Source: an uncultured Oscillospiraceae bacterium (GTDB lineage Bacteria; Bacillota; Clostridia; Oscillospirales; Oscillospiraceae). From it: a stretch of 64,000 nt of DNA. Under the pieces are notes generated by a model that saw nothing but the letters and a program-made list of their open reading frames with translations, had not been told where the DNA came from and did no database searches. The DNA lies in NCBI GenBank assembly GCA_944387065.1, contig CALXDM010000001.1, forward strand, positions 186,001-250,000, written 5' to 3'. The position numbers and the translations under genes were made by a program. Below, one piece after another: positions 1 to 8,549 of the stretch; within the stretch, counting starts at the first letter, position 1; each line of letters starts with the position of its first letter.

Positions 1-22
1 CCGGCTCATCGAAGGGATGTGA
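1..22 (+). CDS. rimM: probable 3' end of rimM (partial)
   Basis: An open frame enters from the left edge and reads RLIEGM before a TGA at 20-22, five bases before the trmD start. RimM, the 16S rRNA processing factor, normally sits directly upstream of trmD, and its C-terminus often ends in a short hydrophobic-acidic tail of this kind. Only six residues are visible, so the call rests on context. Confidence 0.35.
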
Positions 23-26
23 GAAG

Positions 27-1337
27 ATGTACCGCATCGATCTGATGACCCTGTTCCCCGACGCGGTGGACGGCGTGCTGGGCTCCTCCATCCTGGGCCG
101 TGCCCAGGGCCGGGGGCTGCTGGCCCTCCAGGCCCACCAGATCCGGGACTACACCCTCAGCAAGCAGAAGCAGGTGGACGACTACCCCTATGGCGGGGGC
201 CGGGGGGCGGTGATGCAGGCCGACCCCCTCTACCGGTGCTGGCGGCATATCACCCAGACCTGCGGCCCCGGCCACACCATTTATCTCTCCCCTTGCGGGA
301 CCCCCTTTGACCAGGACGCCGCCAAGCGCCTGGCCCGGGAGCACGACCACCTGATCCTGGTGTGCGGCCACTATGAAGGGGTGGACCAACGATTTCTGGA
401 CGCCTATGTGGACGAGGAGATCTCTCTGGGGGATTTTGTGCTCACCGGCGGGGAGATCGCGGCCATGGCGGTGGCCGACGCGGTGTGCCGCCTGGTGCCC
501 GGCGTGCTGTCCGACCCGGCCTGCTTTGAGGACGAGAGCCATTGGGACGGCCTGCTGGAGTACCCCCAGTACTCCCGGCCGGAGCTGTGGCAGGGCCGGG
601 CCGTTCCCAAAGAACTGCTCTCCGGTGACCACAGCCAGGTGCGGCGGTGGCGGCGCAAGCAGCAGCTGCTGCGGACCAGGCAGCGCCGGCCCGACCTGTT
701 TGCCAAGCTTCCCCTGTCCAGCCCACAGGACCAGGAGCTGCTGCGAGAGCTGGAGTGGGAGGCTACTCGCCCCGTCCTCACCGCCCCCCTGCTGTGCCGG
801 CCGGCCACAACCGACGACCTGCCCGCCATCCTGGAGCTGGTGGCCCAGGCCCGGGCGCTGCTGAGGCGGCGGGGGGTGGACCAGTGGCAGGACGGCTATC
901 CCGCCGTCCAGGTATTCCAGGCCGACCTGGCCCAGGGCTGCTGCCATGTGCTCACCTATGAGAGGGACCTGGCCGCCGTGTTCTCCCTCACCAGGGGGCC
1001 GGAGATGGGCTACGACGCCATCACCGACGGGAAATGGCGGGGCGACGGGCCCTACGCCGTGCTCCATCGCAGTGCCGTAGCCGACCGGTTCCGGGGTGCC
1101 GGGGTAGCCGACCGCCTGCTGGAATCGGCCAGGGAACTGGCCCGAAAACTGGGTGTTGGGTGGCTGCGGGCGGACACCCACAGGAAGAATAAAGCGATGC
1201 AGAACCTGCTGCGCCGGGGTGGGTTCCAGTACCGGGGCAACGTGCTGGTGGCGGCCGGGGAGGGCCACGACCCCCGCCGCCTGGCCTTTGAGGCCAAGCT
1301 GGACGGCCGCCCCCCGGCCAGGGAGGGGAAACCATGA
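27..1337 (+). CDS. trmD: tRNA (guanine37-N1)-methyltransferase TrmD with C-terminal GNAT acetyltransferase domain
   Basis: Residues 1-245 are a complete TrmD, the SPOUT methyltransferase that makes m1G37 in tRNA to prevent frameshifting. Visible are the trefoil-knot region CGHYEGVDQRF (about 113-123), GDFVLTGGE (135-143), the catalytic-type aspartate in FEDESH (D169) and the RPELWQG segment. TrmD normally ends near here. This protein continues for about 180 residues as a GNAT N-acetyltransferase, with the acetyl-CoA loop RFRGAGVADRLL (354-365) and the typical end KNKAMQNLLRRGGF (387-400). The start follows a GGATGTGAGAAG Shine-Dalgarno region, and the stop overlaps the rsmA start (ATGA), so the two are co-translated. 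The frame is continuous, so this is a real fusion and not two genes. The substrate of the acetyltransferase part is unknown. Confidence 0.93.
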   Translation: MYRIDLMTLFPDAVDGVLGSSILGRAQGRGLLALQAHQIRDYTLSKQKQVDDYPYGGGRGAVMQADPLYRCWRHITQTCGPGHTIYLSPCGTPFDQDAAKRLAREHDHLILVCGHYEGVDQRFLDAYVDEEISLGDFVLTGGEIAAMAVADAVCRLVPGVLSDPACFEDESHWDGLLEYPQYSRPELWQGRAVPKELLSGDHSQVRRWRRKQQLLRTRQRRPDLFAKLPLSSPQDQELLRELEWEATRPVLTAPLLCRPATTDDLPAILELVAQARALLRRRGVDQWQDGYPAVQVFQADLAQGCCHVLTYERDLAAVFSLTRGPEMGYDAITDGKWRGDGPYAVLHRSAVADRFRGAGVADRLLESARELARKLGVGWLRADTHRKNKAMQNLLRRGGFQYRGNVLVAAGEGHDPRRLAFEAKLDGRPPAREGKP

Positions 1338-2188
1338 AGCTCACCGACTCCAAGCAGATCCGGGCCCTGCTGGCCCGGCACGGCTTTCGCTTCTCCAAGG
1401 CCATGGGGCAGAACTTCCTCATCGCCGGCTGGGTGCCCCGGGACATCGCCGACGCCGCGGGGCTGGACCCAGGCTGCGGGGTGCTGGAGATCGGGCCGGG
1501 CATCGGCTCGCTCACTGTGGAGCTGGCCCGGCGGGCGGGCCAGGTGGCCGCCATCGAGCTGGACCGCTCCCTGCTGCCCATCCTGGCCGAGACGCTGTCC
1601 GGCTGCCCCAACACCCAAGTGATCCAGGGGGACGTGATGAAGCTGGACCTGGCCGCCCTGGTGGCTGAACAGTTTGGCAGCCTGCCGGTGCGGGTCTGCG
1701 CCAACCTGCCCTATAACATCACCACCCCGGTTCTGACCAAGCTGCTGGAGTGCGGTCTGTTCGCCTCCATCACAGTGATGGTCCAGCGGGAGGTGGCCCG
1801 GCGGATCTGCGCCCCGCCGGGCAGCCCGGACCGGGGGGCATTCTCCCTGTTCTGTCAGTACCACGCCCAATGCGAGCCCCTGTTTGACGTGGGCCCGGAA
1901 TGCTTCCTGCCCGCCCCCAAGGTGACCTCTTCCGTGGTGCGCCTGCTCCCCCACCAGGCCCCCCCGGTGGACGTTGCGCCCCAGGCCCTGTTCCCCGTGG
2001 TGCGGGCCGCCTTTGCCCAGCGCCGGAAAACCCTGCTCAACGCCCTGTCCGCCGCCTACGCCCCCCGCTTCTCCAAAGATCAACTGCGCCAGATTTTGGC
2101 TATCTGCGGGCTGGATGAGTCGGTGCGGGGGGAGCGGCTGGATCTGGAGCGCTTCGCCCTGCTGGCCAAACATCTGGAGCAGGCGTAA
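1334..2188 (+). CDS. rsmA: 16S rRNA (adenine1518/1519-N6)-dimethyltransferase
   Basis: This is RsmA/KsgA (284 aa, normal length), which dimethylates two adjacent adenosines in helix 45 of 16S rRNA late in 30S assembly. The SAM-binding motif VLEIGPGIGSLT (50-61), the catalytic NLPYN (124-128) and the C-terminal FAQRRKTLLNAL are all present. The N-terminal QNFL motif is also typical. It overlaps trmD by four bases, which makes a small tRNA/rRNA modification operon. A new promoter for pckG begins just after its stop. Confidence 0.95.
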   Translation: MKLTDSKQIRALLARHGFRFSKAMGQNFLIAGWVPRDIADAAGLDPGCGVLEIGPGIGSLTVELARRAGQVAAIELDRSLLPILAETLSGCPNTQVIQGDVMKLDLAALVAEQFGSLPVRVCANLPYNITTPVLTKLLECGLFASITVMVQREVARRICAPPGSPDRGAFSLFCQYHAQCEPLFDVGPECFLPAPKVTSSVVRLLPHQAPPVDVAPQALFPVVRAAFAQRRKTLLNALSAAYAPRFSKDQLRQILAICGLDESVRGERLDLERFALLAKHLEQA

Positions 2189-2195
2189 ATTCCCC

Positions 2196-2224
2196 TTGCA
2201 TTTTCCACCTTTTTCCCCTACACT
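2196..2224 (+). promoter_or_regulatory. sigma-A-type promoter of pckG
   Basis: TTGCAT (2196-2201) and TACACT (2219-2224) are separated by 17 bp, about 75 bp before pckG. A CCCGGG inverted repeat follows in the leader (near 2244-2266), without a U-run. Confidence 0.6.
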
Positions 2225-2298
2225 ATTGGTAGGAAAACGGCTTCCCGGGGATGGGTCGTGCCCGGGCTGCAATCTGACGCAACAGGAGGCAAGCTACC

Positions 2299-4068
2299 AT
2301 GGCACCTACACAAAACCCAGCGGTACTCCACTGGATCGACGAGATGGCGGCCAAGACCCGCCCTTCGTCCATCGTCTGGATCGATGGCAGCCAGGCGCAG
2401 CTGGACGCGCTGCGCCGGCAAGCGGTGGAGGAGGGGATCCTGCTGCAGCTCAACCAGGACAAACTGCCCGGCTGCTACCTCCACCGCACCGACCCCATGG
2501 ACGTGGCCCGGGTGGAGGAGCGCACCTTCATCTGCTGCCGGGACGAACGGGACGCCGGCCCCACCAACCACTGGATGGAGCCCCAGGCGATGTACGATAA
2601 GCTGTATGCCCTGTTTGAGGGCTCCATGGCGGGGCGCACCATGTACGTCATTCCCTACTCCATGGGGGTGGTGGGCTCCCCCTTCGCCAAGTACGGCATC
2701 GAGCTGACCGACTCGATCTATGTGGTGCTCAACATGGCCATTATGACCCGGGTGGGCCGGCAGGCGCTGGACGCGCTGGGGGACAGCGGCGACTACATCA
2801 AGGGGCTGCACTCCTATGCCAGCCTGGACAGCCAGAACAAGTACATCGCCCACTTTCCCGAGGACAACACCATCCTGTCCATCAACTCCAACTACGGCGG
2901 CAACGTGCTGCTGGGCAAGAAGTGCTTCGCCCTGCGCATCGCCTCCTACCTGGGCCGGCAGGAGGGCTGGATGGCGGAACATATGCTCATCCTGGGCGTG
3001 GAGAGCCCCCAGGGGGAGGTGCGCTACCTCTGCGCCGCCTTCCCCTCCGCCTGCGGCAAGACCAACCTGGCCATGCTCATCCCCCCCGAGGGCTACCGCC
3101 GGGCGGGCTGGAAGGTCTGGTGCGTGGGGGACGACATCGCCTGGCTCCGGGTGGGCGCAGACGGACGGCTGTGGGCGGTCAACCCGGAGTACGGCTTCTT
3201 CGGCGTAGCCCCCGGCACCAATGCCAAGTCCAACTTCAACGCCCTGGCCTCCACCCAGCGGGACACCATCTTTACCAACGTGGCCTACAACCCGGCCGAC
3301 GGCACCGTCTGGTGGGAAGGCCTGTCCAAGGGGGAGGACATCCCTGAGGTCCTTATCGACTGGAACGGGCTGGAGTGGCACCGGGGGGATGAGAAAAAGC
3401 CCGCCCACCCCAACAGCCGCTTCACCGCCCCGGCCAAAAATTGCCCCTGCCTCTCCCCCGAGTTTGACAACCCCCAGGGCGTGCCCATCTCCGCCATCAT
3501 CTTCGGCGGCCGCCGGGCCAAGACCGCCCCTCTGGTCTATCAGTCCCGCTCCTGGGAGCATGGGGTGTTCGTGGGCTCCACCATGGCCTCGGAGACCACC
3601 GCCGCCGCCGCCGGCGCCGTGGGGGTGGTCCGCCGGGATCCCATGGCCATGCTCCCCTTCTGCGGCTATCACATGGCCGACTATTGGCAGCACTGGCTGG
3701 ACATGGGCCAGCGGATGGCCCATCCTCCCAAGATCTTTCACGTCAACTGGTTCCGGCTGGACGATGGGGGCAACTTCCTCTGGCCGGGCTTTGGGGACAA
3801 TCTGCGGGTGCTGGAGTGGATCCTCCAGCGCTGCTCGGGCCAGGCGGACGCCCAGGAGACCGCCATCGGCTATGAGCCCAGCCCGGAGGACCTCAACCTG
3901 GACGGCTTGGAGGTCACCTTGGATACCCTCAAGGAACTGCTGCGGGTGGACCCCCAGCTGTGGCGCCAGGAAGTGGCCGACATCCAGGAGTTCTACGCCA
4001 AGTTCGGCGACCGGGTCCCTGAGGCGCTGAGGCGTCAGCTGGAGATCCTGGCGCACAATCTAACCTGA
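2299..4068 (+). CDS. pckG: phosphoenolpyruvate carboxykinase (GTP)
   Basis: A 589-aa GTP-dependent PEPCK, which interconverts oxaloacetate + GTP and PEP + GDP + CO2. The hallmark nucleotide-binding and catalytic loop FPSACGKTNLAML is present (Cys252, Lys254), together with IPYSMGVVGSPFAKYGIELTDS upstream and the GTP-family C-terminal half with NWFRLDDGG. Length and sequence fit the GTP class, not the ATP class (about 530 aa). An AGGAGG lies nine bases before the ATG. In anaerobic Clostridia it may run in the carboxylating direction towards C4 acids; ppdK at 23.1 kb is the other PEP-node enzyme in this window. It is monocistronic, flanked by its own promoter and a terminator hairpin. Confidence 0.95.
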   Translation: MAPTQNPAVLHWIDEMAAKTRPSSIVWIDGSQAQLDALRRQAVEEGILLQLNQDKLPGCYLHRTDPMDVARVEERTFICCRDERDAGPTNHWMEPQAMYDKLYALFEGSMAGRTMYVIPYSMGVVGSPFAKYGIELTDSIYVVLNMAIMTRVGRQALDALGDSGDYIKGLHSYASLDSQNKYIAHFPEDNTILSINSNYGGNVLLGKKCFALRIASYLGRQEGWMAEHMLILGVESPQGEVRYLCAAFPSACGKTNLAMLIPPEGYRRAGWKVWCVGDDIAWLRVGADGRLWAVNPEYGFFGVAPGTNAKSNFNALASTQRDTIFTNVAYNPADGTVWWEGLSKGEDIPEVLIDWNGLEWHRGDEKKPAHPNSRFTAPAKNCPCLSPEFDNPQGVPISAIIFGGRRAKTAPLVYQSRSWEHGVFVGSTMASETTAAAAGAVGVVRRDPMAMLPFCGYHMADYWQHWLDMGQRMAHPPKIFHVNWFRLDDGGNFLWPGFGDNLRVLEWILQRCSGQADAQETAIGYEPSPEDLNLDGLEVTLDTLKELLRVDPQLWRQEVADIQEFYAKFGDRVPEALRRQLEILAHNLT

Positions 4069-4073
4069 CGGGC

Positions 4074-4103
4074 AAAGGGTTGGGGCCGCGGCCCCAACCC
4101 TTT
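4074..4103 (+). terminator. hairpin terminator after pckG
   Basis: A 30-nt near-perfect inverted repeat with arms AAAGGGTTGGGGC and GCCCCAACCCTTT lies six bases after the pckG stop. The U-tract is short (CCCTTTGTC), so termination is inferred mainly from stem strength and position. Confidence 0.6.
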
Positions 4104-4152
4104 GTCAAATTCACCGGCTCGGCATAGGATAGGGAGAAGGAGGGTCTATCCT

Positions 4153-4893
4153 ATGCCGATCATCTATCTGTCTCCTTCCACTCAGGAGAGCAACCTATAC
4201 GTCAACGGCGGCAGCGAGGAAGAGTGGATGAACCGCCTGGCTGACGCCATGGTACCCTACCTGGATGCTTCAGGCATCCAATATGTACGCAACACCCCCG
4301 ACATGACCGCCGCGTCCTCCATCCGGGCCTCCAACGCGGGCAACTACGACCTGCACTTGGCCCTGCACTCCAACGCCTCTGCCCCGGCCAACTACGGTCA
4401 GAACCGGGGCATCATCGTCTTTTATTATCCCACCAGCACCCGGGGAAAGCGGGCCTCGGAAATCGTGGCCAACAACCTCAAGGCCATCTATCCCCTGCCC
4501 AACAATGTGCGGGCCGAGCCCACCACCTCCATCGGGGAGGTGCGCCAGCCCAGGGCCCCATCGGTGTTTATCGAACTGGGCTATCACGACAACCCGGACG
4601 ACGCCGCCTGGGTCCAGAACAACCTGGACCGCATCGCCCAGAACATCGTGCTGTCCCTCACCGAGTACTTCAACATCCCCTTCCTCTACCCTCAAGCCCC
4701 CAGGCAGGCCGTGGTGGACGTCAGCTGGGGCTATCTCAACATCCGCTCCCGGCCCAGTACCAGCGCTCCGGTCATCGCCCGTGCCTACGATGGGGCGCGT
4801 CTGACGGTGATCAACCAGTGGCAGAACTGGTATCTGGTCTCCTTCGACGGGGTGGTGGGCTATGCCAGCAGCGACTTCATCACCCTGCTCTGA
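4153..4893 (+). CDS. N-acetylmuramoyl-L-alanine amidase-like protein with C-terminal SH3b domain
   Basis: Residues 1-180 resemble the Amidase_3 fold (Zn-dependent cleavage of the stem peptide from muramic acid), with LHLALHSNAS supplying the central His and VFIELGYHDN the catalytic-type Glu. Residues 190-246 form a bacterial SH3 domain (LNIRSRPSTSAPVIARAYDG), a wall-binding or peptide-binding module. The usual first zinc ligand motif (DPGHGG) is replaced by YLSPSTQES near the N-terminus, so the metal site is atypical. There is no signal peptide. The ATG at 4153 was chosen because AAGGAGGG sits about eight bases upstream; an earlier start would run into the pckG terminator. A sporulation or lysis role is possible but not shown. 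Confidence 0.75.
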   Translation: MPIIYLSPSTQESNLYVNGGSEEEWMNRLADAMVPYLDASGIQYVRNTPDMTAASSIRASNAGNYDLHLALHSNASAPANYGQNRGIIVFYYPTSTRGKRASEIVANNLKAIYPLPNNVRAEPTTSIGEVRQPRAPSVFIELGYHDNPDDAAWVQNNLDRIAQNIVLSLTEYFNIPFLYPQAPRQAVVDVSWGYLNIRSRPSTSAPVIARAYDGARLTVINQWQNWYLVSFDGVVGYASSDFITLL

Positions 4894-4933
4894 GTCCCAT
4901 CCGCGCCTGGGCCGTGCCACCGCCCCCCTACCG

Positions 4934-4976
4934 GGCCCGCTCCACCCCTTTTGCCAGGGGCCGGGGCGGGCCTTTT
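4934..4976 (+). terminator. terminator of the amidase gene
   Basis: GGCCCGC (4934-4940) pairs with GCGGGCC (4966-4972) and is followed by TTTT. It sits between two convergent genes. Confidence 0.5.
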
Positions 4977-4984
4977 GGCCGCAA

Positions 4985-6718
4985 TCAGCCCAGCGTCCAG
5001 TTCTGGCTCTGGGTCTGTAGGCATACCATGCGGGCGTACAGCCCGTCCTGGGCCAGCAGCTGTTCCGGGCTGCCCTGCTCGGCCACCCTGCCCTGGGAGA
5101 GCACCACGATCTGATCCGCCCCGGCCACGGTGCGCATCCGGTGGGCGATAACCAGCACCGTCTTGTCCCGGATCAGGCGGGAGAGGGCGGTTTGGATCAG
5201 CGTCTCGTTCTCCACATCCAGCGAGGCGGTGGCCTCGTCCAGCAGGATGATAGGGGCGTTTTTCAAGAAGGCACGGGCGATGGAGATGCGCTGGCGCTCT
5301 CCCCCGGACAGCTGGCAGCCGTTCTCCCCAATCTGGGTGTTCCAGCCGTCGGGCAAGCGGGTGGCAAACTCATCCACGTTGGCCAGCCGGGCCGCCTCCA
5401 GCACCTGCTCGTCGGTGGCGTCCTGGTTGCCGATGCGGATGTTCTCCAGGATGGTGTTGTCAAACAGCGTCACGTCCTGGAACACGATGGAGTACAGATG
5501 CAGCAGCGCCTCAGGGTCAATTTGGGACACGTCCATGCCCCCCACGGTGATCCTCCCCTGCCCCACGTCCCAGAAGCGGGCGGCCAGGCGGGACACGGTG
5601 GTCTTTCCCCCGCCGGAGGGGCCCACCAGCGCCGTCACCTCCCCCTGCTTGGCGGTGAAGGAGACGTCCCGCAGCACCTGCTCCCCTGTGTTGTAGGCAA
5701 AGTCCACATGGTCAAAGCGGATGTCGTAGCCCTGGTTGGTCAGCCGGCTGTCCCCCTGCTGGATAGGGTGCTCCAGGATCTCGTTCATCCGGTTGATGTT
5801 GGTGCGGGTGGAGATCACCGCGGCCAGGTTTTGCAGCGCTCCCTGGAGGGGGTCATACAGCCGGGAGACCACCAGCAGGAACAGGAAAAAGGTCAGCACG
5901 TCCAGGCTGCCCGCCACCAGCAGGGCTGAACCCACCAGCGCCACGGTGGCAATGCCCAGCTTCAGCAGCAGGGAGGCGGACACCACAAAGGCCGCCAGGC
6001 CAAACTCGTTGATGACGCTCCGGCGCTCCACAGCCCGGATCTTCTCCTCCAGCCCCGCCAGGTAGGCCTGCTCGGCGTTGTTGGCCTTCAGGTCCTGCAC
6101 TGCCTCGATGCACTCCTGGATGCCGTCGGCGCAGTCCATCTTCACGTCCATGGCCTTCTGGTTGAGCCGCTGCTGCACTCGGGCGGAAAGACCCACGATG
6201 GCAAAGGACACCGGCAGCACCCACAGCGCCGCCAACGCCAGGCGCCAATCAAAGGCAAACAGGCCGGCCGCCACCATCACCGTGGACAGGATTGCCCCCG
6301 CCAGCTCGGGGATAAAGTGGGAGAAGCTCTGCTCCAAGAAGGTGCAGTCGGCCATGATGGTGCTGGTCAGATCGGCCAGGTCCTTCTTGCCAAAGTAGGA
6401 CAAGGGCAGCTTGCGCAGCCGCTCGGCCAGGGTAATCCGCCGCACCCCGCTCTCGGTATAGGTGGCAAAGTAGGTGGCGTTGTATTGCAGGTAGGTGGTC
6501 AGCAGGATCAGCCCCACGCAGGCGATGCAGCCCACCACGTAGAAGGCCAAGCTGTCCCCTGGGACTCCGCCGTCCAGCAGCTGCCCCACCAGCCGGTAGA
6601 GCAGCCCTGCCGGGAACAGGAACGAAAGGTTTTGCAGCACACAGGCCAGGCAGCCCTTCACCAGGTCCTTGGCCCCCTGCCGGGATAGGGCATACCGCTT
6701 TTGCAGCCATGCAATCAT
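4985..6718 (-). CDS. ABC exporter half-transporter (permease-ATPase), subunit 2
   Basis: A 577-aa type I ABC exporter with six membrane segments in the first 300 residues, followed by an ATPase domain with Walker A GPSGGGKTT, signature LSGGERQR, Walker B IILLDEATA and H-loop AHRM. It starts one base after the stop of the partner half-transporter, so the pair is translated together and most likely works as a heterodimer. The arrangement of a TetR gene plus two half-transporters recalls the YbtP/YbtQ and IrtA/IrtB type and multidrug exporters of gut Clostridia. The substrate cannot be read from sequence. Confidence 0.9.
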   Translation of the reverse strand: MIAWLQKRYALSRQGAKDLVKGCLACVLQNLSFLFPAGLLYRLVGQLLDGGVPGDSLAFYVVGCIACVGLILLTTYLQYNATYFATYTESGVRRITLAERLRKLPLSYFGKKDLADLTSTIMADCTFLEQSFSHFIPELAGAILSTVMVAAGLFAFDWRLALAALWVLPVSFAIVGLSARVQQRLNQKAMDVKMDCADGIQECIEAVQDLKANNAEQAYLAGLEEKIRAVERRSVINEFGLAAFVVSASLLLKLGIATVALVGSALLVAGSLDVLTFFLFLLVVSRLYDPLQGALQNLAAVISTRTNINRMNEILEHPIQQGDSRLTNQGYDIRFDHVDFAYNTGEQVLRDVSFTAKQGEVTALVGPSGGGKTTVSRLAARFWDVGQGRITVGGMDVSQIDPEALLHLYSIVFQDVTLFDNTILENIRIGNQDATDEQVLEAARLANVDEFATRLPDGWNTQIGENGCQLSGGERQRISIARAFLKNAPIILLDEATASLDVENETLIQTALSRLIRDKTVLVIAHRMRTVAGADQIVVLSQGRVAEQGSPEQLLAQDGLYARMVCLQTQSQNWTLG

Positions 6719-6719
6719 C

Positions 6720-8492
6720 TCAACGCGCCTCCTTTTCTACCTTCCACTGCACGGAAGTCTGGTACTCGTTCCACATCCGGGCGAACAGGCCGCCCCGCTC
6801 CAACAGCTCCCGGCTGGTTCCATGCTCGGTGATCCGCCCATCCTGCATCACATAGATCTGATCCACCTCAGCCACGGTGGTCAGCCGGTGGGCAATGAGC
6901 AGCACCGTCTTGCCCTGGGACAGCTTGGACAGGGCGGCCTGCACCCGGGTCTCATTGTCCGGGTCGGCAAAGGCGGTGGCCTCATCCAGGATGAGGATGG
7001 GGGTGTTTTTCAGCATGACCCGGGCGATGGCGATGCGCTGCTGCTCCCCCCCGGATAGATAAACCCCCTTGGCACCCACCACCGTGTCCACCCCCTGAGG
7101 CAGTTTTTCCAGAATGTCGTCACACTGGGCATTATGCAGGGCCTCCAGCACCTGCTCCCGGGTGGCCCCGGGCCGGCCCAGACGCACATTGTCCAGGATG
7201 GAGGTCTTGAGAAGGCGGCTGTTTTGGAACACGAAGGAGACGGTATCCATCAGCTCCTCCTTTGGGATGTCCCGGGCGTCCACCCCGCCGATGCGCACCG
7301 TTCCGCACCGGGGATCAAAGAAGCGGGCGATCAGGTTGGCCAGGGTGGTCTTCCCTCCGCCGGAAGGCCCCACAAAGGCCACGGTCTGCCCGGCTGGGAT
7401 GGACAGGGAGATGTGGTGGAGCACATCGTTGTCCCCGTCATAGCCAAAGCACACGTCCTCCAGCTCCACCGAGGGGTCCTTGGGGTGCTGGGGGGTCTCT
7501 GGCTGGGCCAGGGGGGCCAGGTCCAGCACGCTGTCGATGCGCTGGAGGGCATCGTCCACAATCATGGCGTTCTCGCTCTGGAACATGATGCGGGTCAGGG
7601 TCACCGAGATGACCGGGGTGAGGATGATGTAGAAGATCAGGTTGAGCACAAAGCCGGTGGTCACCCCCGTCCGGGTCAGCAGCAGCGCACCGGCGATCAG
7701 AAAGGCGAACACGCCGTTGATGGCGGCGGTGTAGCACATCATGGGCGTGCGCAACTGCTTGGTGTAGGCGATGACCCAGACCTTATAACGGTCAATGGAA
7801 TCCTTGAACTTCTTGAAGGAAAAGATGGTCTGGCCAAAGGTCTTGACCACCGGGATACCCCGGACGTACTCCACCGCCTCGTTGGACATATCCCCCAGGG
7901 CGTCCTGATATTCCTTCATCTTCTGCTGCATCCGCGATCCGGTCATGGCCATCATGATGAGAAAGCCCAGCACCACCGGGGCCAGGCTCAGTAGGCCCAG
8001 CCGCCAGTCAAACACCAACAGCAGCACCAACAACCCGCAGGGAGTGGCGATGGCCCCGGCCCGGTCAGGCAGCTGGTGGGCCAGATAGGTCTCGGTGGCG
8101 GCGCTGGACTCGTTGACGATCTTGCGCAGCTTGCCGCTGCCAAAGCGCTCCGCCGCCCCCAGGGGCAGCCGGACGATGTGCGCCATGGCTTGCAAGCGCA
8201 AGTTGGTGGCAATCCGAAAGGCGGCCAGGTGGGAGCACATCAGCCCCCCGATGTACACCAGCACCGCCACTACCCCCAGCAGCACCGCCATCCAGCCGTT
8301 TTGTACCAGATGCTCAGCCCGGCCAAAGTCGGGCGCCACGGCCAGCACCTCCCCCATGATGCGCCAGATGTAGTAGTAGGGCGCCAGTGCGATCAGGGCG
8401 CTAAGGGCGGACAGCACCCAGGACGCCTGGGCCAGGCGTTTGTACCCGCCAGCCATGGCCAGCAGGCGCGACAGGTTAGACTGCTTTTTCAA
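6720..8492 (-). CDS. ABC exporter half-transporter (permease-ATPase), subunit 1
   Basis: A 590-aa half-transporter with N-terminal transmembrane helices (for example SWVLSALSALIALAPYYY and WMAVLLGVVAVLVYIGGL) and an ATPase domain with Walker A GPSGGGKTT, signature LSGGEQQR, Walker B ILILDEATA followed by FADPDNE, and H-loop AHRL. Both halves keep the catalytic Glu after Walker B, so neither ATPase site is obviously dead. AAAAGGAGG precedes the ATG. It follows the tetR gene by 57 bp on the same strand, so the three form one regulated unit. Confidence 0.9.
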   Translation of the reverse strand: MKKQSNLSRLLAMAGGYKRLAQASWVLSALSALIALAPYYYIWRIMGEVLAVAPDFGRAEHLVQNGWMAVLLGVVAVLVYIGGLMCSHLAAFRIATNLRLQAMAHIVRLPLGAAERFGSGKLRKIVNESSAATETYLAHQLPDRAGAIATPCGLLVLLLVFDWRLGLLSLAPVVLGFLIMMAMTGSRMQQKMKEYQDALGDMSNEAVEYVRGIPVVKTFGQTIFSFKKFKDSIDRYKVWVIAYTKQLRTPMMCYTAAINGVFAFLIAGALLLTRTGVTTGFVLNLIFYIILTPVISVTLTRIMFQSENAMIVDDALQRIDSVLDLAPLAQPETPQHPKDPSVELEDVCFGYDGDNDVLHHISLSIPAGQTVAFVGPSGGGKTTLANLIARFFDPRCGTVRIGGVDARDIPKEELMDTVSFVFQNSRLLKTSILDNVRLGRPGATREQVLEALHNAQCDDILEKLPQGVDTVVGAKGVYLSGGEQQRIAIARVMLKNTPILILDEATAFADPDNETRVQAALSKLSQGKTVLLIAHRLTTVAEVDQIYVMQDGRITEHGTSRELLERGGLFARMWNEYQTSVQWKVEKEAR

Positions 8493-8510
8493 GTGAATTC
8501 CTCCTTTTTA

Positions 8511-8526
8511 GTTAGCTATTGCTAAC
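8511..8526. promoter_or_regulatory. inverted repeat between tetR and the ABC genes
   Basis: GTTAGC-TATT-GCTAAC is a perfect 6-bp inverted repeat just upstream of the Shine-Dalgarno of the first ABC gene. It could be a second operator or a small hairpin; it differs in sequence from the repeat upstream of tetR. Confidence 0.3.
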
Positions 8527-8549
8527 CATCGGGCAGAAAGGACGGGGCA

